6,701 nt of DNA from Pseudomonadota bacterium. Lineage in GTDB: Bacteria > Pseudomonadota > Alphaproteobacteria > Rhizobiales > Xanthobacteraceae. The translations under genes and the position numbers were made by a program. The stretch lies in assembly GCA_023390695.1 (NCBI GenBank), contig JAEWCJ010000416.1, forward strand, positions 1 through 6,701, written 5' to 3'. Shown here in pieces: positions 1 through 4,359 of this stretch. The notes under the pieces are model-generated. The model did no database searches, was not told where the DNA came from, and worked only from the letters and a program-made list of their open reading frames with translations. Positions within the stretch are counted from its first letter, which is position 1. Each line of letters starts with the position of its first letter.

Positions 1-47
1 AGCTTGCCCTCCTCCACCAGCCTGGAGAGGTCGAGGGTGATTTTCAT
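1..47 (-). CDS. 5' end of a small unidentified gene downstream of the FlhB-like gene (partial)
   Basis: An ATG at 47-45 on the minus strand opens a frame reading MKITLDLSRLVEEGKL (last codon incomplete) that runs off the left edge. An in-frame TGA lies only two codons upstream of this ATG, so no earlier start is possible. The peptide is amphipathic and begins like a short helix (LDLSRLVEEGKL). There is no strong Shine-Dalgarno; a GGGA lies about 12 bases upstream. It follows the FlhB-like gene on the same strand after a 76-base gap, so it may be the third gene of the fliK unit. Only 15 complete codons are visible, so I cannot name the product. The call rests on the tight upstream stop, the good codon composition and the position. 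Confidence 0.5.
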   Translation of the reverse strand, partial: MKITLDLSRLVEEGK

Positions 48-123
48 GATGAATCAGATCCCGGTTGTTGCGGGCGTTGGTAGCATGAAGGCCCTGCAAG
101 GTTCACGCATGGAGCAAAAGAGA

Positions 124-381
124 CTAACGCAACCGGCCCGACACCCGCAGGATATAGGTGAGCACTTCCGCCACCGCGCGGTACAGGTTTTCCGGGATTT
201 CCTGCTCCAGTTCGAGTTGCGACAGCGCCTCCGCCAGAGCCGGATTGTCGGACAGCGGCACGCCATGTTCCTGCGCGGTCTCAATGATGCGCCGGGCGAG
301 TTCGCCGCGGCCGATGGCGGTGACGCGCGGCGCATTCGGCTTCTCGTATTTAAGGGCAACGGCGAGTTTCTGTTCGCTCAT
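124..381 (-). CDS. FlhB-like cytoplasmic-domain protein (FlhX/YlqH type, export-switch family)
   Basis: An 85-aa soluble protein matching the C-terminal cytoplasmic part of FlhB, the export gate component of the flagellar type III apparatus. Seen: LAVALKYEKPNAPRVTAIG (6-24), which aligns with the FAVALKY..G..APKVVAKG stretch of FlhB; then ELARRIIETAQEHGVPLSDNP (27-47) and LELEQEIPENLYRAVAEVLTYI (56-77), which match IREIAEEHGVPIVENP and IGQEIPEELYQAVAEVLAYV. The four membrane helices and the NPTH autocleavage motif are absent; the protein begins almost exactly where the post-cleavage fragment of FlhB would. Its ATG overlaps the stop of fliK (ATGA at 381-378), which implies translational coupling. 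Stand-alone homologues (FlhX in epsilonproteobacteria, YlqH in Bacillus) are known; the one in Helicobacter can supply FlhB C-terminal function. A role as a helper of the FlhB/FliK specificity switch is inferred. The stop is TAG at 126-124. Confidence 0.88.
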   Translation of the reverse strand: MSEQKLAVALKYEKPNAPRVTAIGRGELARRIIETAQEHGVPLSDNPALAEALSQLELEQEIPENLYRAVAEVLTYILRVSGRLR

Positions 382-1964
382 GTGGCGCGATCCACGAACA
401 GGCCGGGTGCGGCAGCGGGCGTCGCCGGCGCACCCTTGGCGCAGAGAATGTCGCCGGGCTCGACCGCCGCTTCGGCAAGACCGGCGGCGAGCAGCGGGAT
501 ATTGTCGCGGAGCGCTGTGGCGCTGTCGCCGTGTTCGGCGAAGAGCGAGACATTGGCGGTGTCGCCGACCATGGCGACGCGCGCATGCACCGGTCCGATC
601 GGTTCGACATCGATGGAAAACATCGCCTGCCAGACCGATGCCTTCTTGCCCTTGGCGTTGCGCTTCTCCTCGCGCTCGATGCGCAACTGCACGATCGCCG
701 TGCCGTGCGGCGTCACCAGCGGAATGTCGAGAACAAGCCGCTGCGCATTGTCGGCGCTGCGCGGCGCCGCCGGATCGTCGGGCAGGGAGGCGATCTGCAG
801 CATCGTATGCCGCGCCAGCGCGGCGTCGGTTTCGGCCAAGAGACGCATCCCCGCCTCGCGCACCGGCGTCATGTCGAGCGCGGCCGGCAGGGCCGGCGGC
901 TGCGGTACGGTCGCGCCGCTGCGCGGCGGCGGTGGCGGCGTGTGAGCCGGCAACGGAGACGCGGTGTTGGGCTGCGGCGATGCGGATGACGGTTTCGGCC
1001 CAAGCCAGTTTTCCAGACTCTGGCGCAGCGCGATGAGCGCCGATTTCAGACTGCTGGCCGCCGCCATATCGGCCGGCGGCATGACGGATGCGGGCAACGC
1101 CGCCTGCGGCCTGGCATTGTCGCCGGCGACAGCCGGGCGCTGGCCGAGCACAGTCTGGATCGCCTCACGCACATTCTGCGGCATCGCATGTCCATGCCGC
1201 GCCAGCATCGCTTCCAGATTGGATTTCAGCGGCGTGTTCGTCGTGGTCAGTGGCTGGGTGACCGGACGCTCGATCATCGCATCGGTCTCGGCCAGGAGAC
1301 GCAGCGCCGCGTCGCGCAGCGGGGTCGAGGGCATCGCTGGCGCCTGTTGCGCAGCCGGCGCGCCCGACGGCGCAGGCAAGCCGGATGGTGCGGTTTGCAA
1401 GGACGGAGAGGCCGCCTGCGTCAGTTGCGGTTGCGCTTGTGCGGGTGCCGTCGAAGCTGACGGCACGCCCGCATTCCTGACCGCGGCCTCCGCCCCCTGA
1501 CCGCCGAGCCAGTTCTGCAGGGCCTGCCGCAAGCCAAGCAGCGCCGCTTTCAGATCGCCCTGCACCGGCTGCCCGGTCGCCAATCCGGATTCCAGAAATG
1601 CGCCGGACTGCTTCACCGCGGCCTGCAACCTTGCGCTGTCGAGCGCCCCCTGCCCGTTCAGACGGGTTGCCAGCACATCTTGCAAGGCTACTTTAACAGG
1701 TTGAGGCAGCGCCTTACCGTGGCTGGCAAGCATGGCCTCGGCATCCGCCATCAACGGCGCCAACCCGTTCTGGCGCGGCGCCGCCTCGCCCAAGGCCTGC
1801 TGCAGCACGGCAAGCAGCATCGCCTTCTGCTCGGACAAGACTGAGGCCAGGGTCGGTGCGGCCTGCGGCACGGCGGTGCCGGGCGTCTGCGCGGCCGAAC
1901 CGGTCTGTCCGGCCGAGGTCTGCAGCGCGGCGGGCGCGACCGGTATGGGCCGGATAACGGTCAT
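378..1964 (-). CDS. fliK: flagellar hook-length control protein FliK-like
   Basis: A 528-aa protein with the build of FliK, the secreted ruler that ends hook export by acting on the C-terminal domain of FlhB. Most of it is Ala/Pro/Gln-rich and low in complexity. The C-terminal hook-length domain spans about 405-510: RLVLDIPLVTPHGTAIVQLRI (409-429), WQAMFSIDVEPIGPVHARV (445-463), then VSLFAEHGDSATALRDNIPLL (472-492) and a PGDI turn. This is the usual pattern of a P.G.V..RV strand followed by a helical pair. Residues 69-381 hold a diverged tandem duplication described separately. There is no signal peptide, as expected for a substrate of the export apparatus. ATG at 1964 is the only ATG or GTG in frame after an upstream TAA; a GAGGA sits 12 bases before it, which is long for a Shine-Dalgarno. 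The gene shares four bases with the FlhB-like gene downstream. Family assignment is confident; orthology to a named fliK rests on the C-terminal domain. Confidence 0.85.
   Translation of the reverse strand: MTVIRPIPVAPAALQTSAGQTGSAAQTPGTAVPQAAPTLASVLSEQKAMLLAVLQQALGEAAPRQNGLAPLMADAEAMLASHGKALPQPVKVALQDVLATRLNGQGALDSARLQAAVKQSGAFLESGLATGQPVQGDLKAALLGLRQALQNWLGGQGAEAAVRNAGVPSASTAPAQAQPQLTQAASPSLQTAPSGLPAPSGAPAAQQAPAMPSTPLRDAALRLLAETDAMIERPVTQPLTTTNTPLKSNLEAMLARHGHAMPQNVREAIQTVLGQRPAVAGDNARPQAALPASVMPPADMAAASSLKSALIALRQSLENWLGPKPSSASPQPNTASPLPAHTPPPPPRSGATVPQPPALPAALDMTPVREAGMRLLAETDAALARHTMLQIASLPDDPAAPRSADNAQRLVLDIPLVTPHGTAIVQLRIEREEKRNAKGKKASVWQAMFSIDVEPIGPVHARVAMVGDTANVSLFAEHGDSATALRDNIPLLAAGLAEAAVEPGDILCAKGAPATPAAAPGLFVDRAT
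822..1235 (-). repeat. internal repeat unit 2 of the FliK-like protein (residues 244-381)
   Basis: Second copy, with EAMLARHGHAMPQNV (251-265), LKSALIALRQSLENWLG (306-322), a linker with a run of five prolines (343-347), and TPVREAGMRLLAETDA (366-381). The spacing between equivalent landmarks of the two units is about 152-175 residues; the linkers account for the difference. The C-terminal hook-length domain follows directly. Confidence 0.75.
1278..1760 (-). repeat. internal repeat unit 1 of the FliK-like protein (residues 69-229)
   Basis: First copy of a diverged duplication. In order it contains EAMLASHGKALPQPV (76-90), LKAALLGLRQALQNWLG (138-154), a Pro/Ala/Gln linker, and TPLRDAALRLLAETDA (214-229). 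Each landmark recurs in the same order in unit 2. The DNA also keeps similarity, for example the plus-strand stretches near 1282-1305 and 826-849 differ at only a few bases. Confidence 0.75.
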
Positions 1965-2034
1965 CGGCTGGCGGAATCCTCGAATCGCTCGTCTGAGCTT
2001 AGGGCCGCAGGCGTGAAGCGGTACTTAACCAGAC

Positions 2035-2047
2035 CGGCCAAAGGCCG
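2035..2047. repeat. short perfect inverted repeat in the fliK-dps intergenic region
   Basis: CGGCC, three A, GGCCG. The stem is five base pairs with a three-base loop. It lies 71 bases before the fliK start and about 140 before the dps start. There is no following T-run, so it is not an intrinsic terminator. It could be an operator half-site pair or chance in GC-rich DNA. Confidence 0.25.
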
Positions 2048-2173
2048 CCGATTACCTGCAGCCAGCCGATCACGCAGAGGTTATGCTTGGAGCGGCCTTT
2101 CGTACCCTCCCGGCCGGTTGCCGCGGCGCGGCGCCTGCCTAGCTGTTCTGTATTGCCTTCGCCCGAACCATTT

Positions 2174-2179
2174 GAAGGA
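2174..2179 (+). promoter_or_regulatory. ribosome binding site of the dps-type gene
   Basis: GAAGGA stands nine bases before the ATG at 2189 and fixes the start; the same frame stays open further upstream to 2087, but those 34 codons lack a comparable site and look unlike a Dps N-terminus. The site is part of an 11-base dyad, GAAGG-A-CCTTC (2174-2184), which could be chance. Confidence 0.7.
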
Positions 2180-2188
2180 CCTTCCCGC

Positions 2189-2698
2189 ATGAGCACCAAG
2201 CCCCGCCTGCAGACTCCGACCGACCTCGGCGCCAACGCCACCAAGGACATCACCGCCTCTCTTAACGCACTGCTTGCCGACACCTTCGCCCTCTACATGA
2301 AGACGAAGAACTTCCACTGGCATGTGAGTGGCCCGCATTTCCGTGATTACCATTTGATGTTCGACGAACAGGGCGAACAGATTTTTGCGATGACGGACGA
2401 TATTGCCGAACGTGTTCGCAAGATCGGCGGCACCACATTGCGTTCGATCGGTGACATCAGCAAACACCAGCGCCTGTCGGACAACGACGCGCCCTATGTC
2501 GAGCCCAACGACATGCTGGCCGAACTGCGCGAGGACAATCAGCGCCTCGTCGCCGCGATGCGCCAGGTGCACGATGTCTGCGACGAGCACGGCGATGTCG
2601 CCACCGCCAGCATCCTGGAGAATTTCATCGACGAGGCCGAGAGACGCGTCTGGTTCCTGTATGAAGCCGGCCGCCGCGGCGCGCCGACGGGGCAATAA
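2189..2698 (+). CDS. dps: Dps-family DNA-binding ferritin-like protein
   Basis: A 169-aa Dps-family mini-ferritin, the usual length. Such proteins form 12-subunit shells that oxidise Fe(II) with hydrogen peroxide, store the iron, and in many cases coat DNA under stress. Seen: the signature KTKNFHWHVSGPHFRDYHLMF at 38-58 and a full intersubunit ferroxidase centre, H43, H55, D59, D70 and E74, with the same spacing as H51, H63, D67, D78 and E82 of E. coli Dps; W44 follows the first histidine. The N-terminal tail (1-20) carries K4, R6 and K19, a modest basic tail that may or may not bind DNA. The C-terminus is short and ends RRGAPTGQ. The start is the ATG preceded by GAAGGA. The gene stands alone: the next plus-strand gene is 158 bases on and unrelated. 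Iron or oxidative-stress control is common in the family but no operator is recognisable here. Confidence 0.95.
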   Translation: MSTKPRLQTPTDLGANATKDITASLNALLADTFALYMKTKNFHWHVSGPHFRDYHLMFDEQGEQIFAMTDDIAERVRKIGGTTLRSIGDISKHQRLSDNDAPYVEPNDMLAELREDNQRLVAAMRQVHDVCDEHGDVATASILENFIDEAERRVWFLYEAGRRGAPTGQ

Positions 2699-2723
2699 GC
2701 AGTCAGACAGCGCGAAGACATCA

Positions 2724-2791
2724 CCGAACGGCAGCACAATCTCCACCGCCAAGGGCGGTGCGCGCGTCGTGTGGCGCGCTGCGCCGTTCGG
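2724..2791 (+). other. foldable non-coding segment after dps (nested inverted repeats)
   Basis: CCGAACGGC (2724-2732) is the exact reverse complement of GCCGTTCGG (2783-2791). Between these arms lie two smaller hairpins: CACCGCC-AAG-GGCGGTG (2744-2760, seven pairs) and GCGCG...CGCGC (2762-2766 with 2775-2779). Together they could make a branched RNA in the dps 3' untranslated region. No T-run follows, so it is not a standard intrinsic terminator, though the seven-pair hairpin may slow polymerase or block exonucleases. It is not tRNA-like in detail. The remainder of the 2699-2856 gap shows no gene. Confidence 0.35.
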
Positions 2792-2856
2792 CGGACTGCC
2801 ACGACAATTGCAAATCGGTTAGGGTCCCGCTCCCTCTCCCCACGCGTTGACCCTCC

Positions 2857-3501
2857 ATGCCGCAATCACCGCCCCGCATACCGCTCTGGCTGAAGCTGGC
2901 CTACACCGCCTTCATGGCCGTCCTCGTGCCGGTCTATCTCTATTACTATGGCCCGACGAACTTCCTTTATTTCTGCGACATAGCGCTGATCCTCACCCTT
3001 ATCGGAATCTGGTCGGAAAGCGCCCTGCTGATCTCGATGTGCGCGGTCGGCATCCTGGCGCTGCAGTTCCTGTGGGCCGCGGACTTTCTGCTGAATCTTG
3101 CCGGCGTCTCACTGACCGGCGTCACCGACTACATGTTCGAGGCGCACCGCTCGCTGTTTCTGCGCGGGCTCTCGCTGTTTCACGGCTGGCTGCCGTTTCT
3201 GGTGGCTTATCTCACCGGGAAAACCGGCTACGACGGTCGCGGCTTCTGGGGGTGGACCGCCCTGTCCTGCATCGTGCTGCCGGTCTGCTATTTCCTTTTG
3301 CCGCCGCCGCAGCCCGCCCCCGGACTGACGCCGGTCAATATCAATTATGTCTTCGGGCCGAGCGATCACACCCCACAGACATGGATGCCGCCCAACGCCT
3401 GGTTCTTGACGCTGATGATCGGTTTGCCGCTCTTCGTCTATGCGCCGACACATTTCATTCTGCGCCGGCTGGCACCGGCGGCAGCGCCCCGAGACAAGTG
3501 A
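2857..3501 (+). CDS. polytopic membrane protein of unknown function
   Basis: A 214-aa hydrophobic protein with about six likely membrane segments, near 12-30, 34-52, 55-75, 103-120, 131-148 and 182-202, and a short basic, Ala/Pro-rich C-terminal tail. Stretches that look constrained are YYYGPTNFLYFCDIAL (29-44), FEAHRSLFLRGLSLFHGWLP (94-113), NINYVFGP (161-168) and the following WMPPNAWF (176-183); the polar residues and histidines within or beside the helices are unusual enough to suggest a conserved family. I recall similar uncharacterised membrane-associated proteins in proteobacteria but know of no assigned function. ATG at 2857 is the earliest start possible, because an in-frame TGA lies at 2848-2850. 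No good Shine-Dalgarno precedes it. An AGGGTC/GACCCT pair (2821-2826 and 2849-2854) frames the leader and ends two bases before the ATG. It converges with the atp12-type gene, leaving 33 bases between stops. Confidence 0.85.
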   Translation: MPQSPPRIPLWLKLAYTAFMAVLVPVYLYYYGPTNFLYFCDIALILTLIGIWSESALLISMCAVGILALQFLWAADFLLNLAGVSLTGVTDYMFEAHRSLFLRGLSLFHGWLPFLVAYLTGKTGYDGRGFWGWTALSCIVLPVCYFLLPPPQPAPGLTPVNINYVFGPSDHTPQTWMPPNAWFLTLMIGLPLFVYAPTHFILRRLAPAAAPRDK

Positions 3502-3534
3502 AGGCGTTGCTGTCAGCCAGGATCGTAGCTGTAG

Positions 3535-4314
3535 TCAATGACCGGTCAGGTGCTGCAGTATCTTTGCCGCCGCCGTGAAATCCCGCGCGCGGGATTCGCG
3601 CCGCAGCATGGCCTGCTCGTCGCTCCCCCACGTCTGCATGTTGTGATCCTCGTCCACATGCGCCACCTGCCACACCGCATCCGGCGTGATCGCGCCCGAT
3701 GCCAGCGCAAGCGCCAGCAAGGCCGAGCCGGTCAATGTGGTCACCGAATGCATGGCGCCGAGCCGCCAATGATCGGCGGGCAGCGCCTTGCGCGCGGCTG
3801 CAATCGCGTCTTCGGGCTGGGCGACATGCACCACGCCCTGCGCCAAGATGAAGCGCGCGCCCAGCGCCTCACGCGCCCAGGCGACCAGCGGATCCCAGAG
3901 CTCGGCCTGCCGTTCGATCAGGCTTTCCGGACCGTCTGCGCGATAGAACAAGAGATCGCAGCCGAGATATTTGAGAATGTCATCGGCCACCGCCTGCTGC
4001 TGGCCATCGACACCGTCGATGATGGAGTTGCACAGACGCGTCAGCGGCATGCGTGCCGGATCGACCACATCGGTCTGTGCCTGCCATTCCGCCGCCAGTT
4101 CCTCCGCCAATGCGCGTGACGGCGTCGAGAGCGTCTTGCGCGCGGGCGTGCGCACCGTCCGGCCATCGAGAACGACAGCGAAGGCGCCGTCCTCTTCCTT
4201 CACACCGGCGGTCTCATAGAAGCGCTTGCGCAAATCCGGGCGCATCGCCTTGCGCGCGGAGTCCATCGGGTCGAGCGGATTGTTCTTGTAGATGTCGTCG
4301 AAAATGTCGCGCAT
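3535..4314 (-). CDS. Atp12-family F1-ATPase assembly chaperone
   Basis: A 259-aa soluble protein of the ATP12 family. In mitochondria Atp12 binds free F1 alpha subunits and prevents their aggregation before the alpha3-beta3 ring forms; alphaproteobacterial members are thought to do the same for the F-type ATP synthase. Seen: the bacterial N-terminal lead RDIFDDIYKNNPLDP with RKAMRPDLRKRFYETAGV (21-38), then VVLDGRTVRTPARKTLSTP (47-65), AAEWQAQTDVVDPARMPLTRL (74-94) with N96 and IDGV (99-102), LLFYRA (121-126), LWDPLVAWA (139-147), and the C-terminal helix pair HVDEDHNMQTWGSDEQAMLRR (219-239). Length is normal and nothing appears missing. The start at 4314 is preceded by a purine-rich GAAGAAAAAGCG. 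It lies 45 bases after the SulP-type gene on the same strand, without a visible terminator between them, so co-transcription is possible although there is no shared function. Confidence 0.93.
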   Translation of the reverse strand: MRDIFDDIYKNNPLDPMDSARKAMRPDLRKRFYETAGVKEEDGAFAVVLDGRTVRTPARKTLSTPSRALAEELAAEWQAQTDVVDPARMPLTRLCNSIIDGVDGQQQAVADDILKYLGCDLLFYRADGPESLIERQAELWDPLVAWAREALGARFILAQGVVHVAQPEDAIAAARKALPADHWRLGAMHSVTTLTGSALLALALASGAITPDAVWQVAHVDEDHNMQTWGSDEQAMLRRESRARDFTAAAKILQHLTGH

Positions 4315-4359
4315 TCGCTTTTTCTTCTATTGTCTGCTGTGACCGGTCCGGCGAGGCCG

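Larger units (their letters stand above)
1965..2188. other. divergent intergenic region between fliK and the dps-type gene
   Basis: These 224 bases separate two genes transcribed away from each other, so promoters for both must lie here or overlap the gene ends. I looked for sigma-54 (GG-N10-GC), sigma-28 and housekeeping -35/-10 boxes and found none good enough to call. The only clear symmetry is CGGCC-AAA-GGCCG at 2035-2047. Reading frames extending upstream of dps into this region have no homology-like content. Confidence 0.6.

Noticed and set aside
4..1036. Long plus-strand open frames opposite the FliK and FlhB-like genes.
   Set aside because: They are antisense to well-supported genes, rich in Arg/Ala/Ser from GC-rich shadow reading, and carry no recognisable motif.
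2087..2188. An upstream extension of dps by 34 codons.
   Set aside because: The ATG at 2189 has a good ribosome site, and the resulting length and N-terminus fit the family; the extension is Pro/Arg/Ser-rich with no match to Dps.
2081..2752. A 223-codon minus-strand frame over the dps gene.
   Set aside because: It is the mirror of a Dps gene with all ferroxidase residues, and the peptide shows no family features.
2724..2791. A tRNA-like reading of the branched segment after dps.
   Set aside because: There is no proper acceptor, D, anticodon and T-arm geometry and no CCA-compatible end; only the general branching is similar.
2847..3578. A 243-codon plus-strand frame overlapping the membrane protein in another frame.
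   Set aside because: It is Arg/Ala-rich and lacks hydrophobic segments, while the frame at 2857 gives coherent membrane helices.
3539..4348. The nine-base word TGACCGGTC at 3539-3547 and again at 4340-4348, at both ends of the atp12-type gene.
   Set aside because: The core is a GC-rich palindrome that can recur by chance; the first copy is inside the coding region, and there is no further flanking similarity to support a mobile or regulatory repeat.
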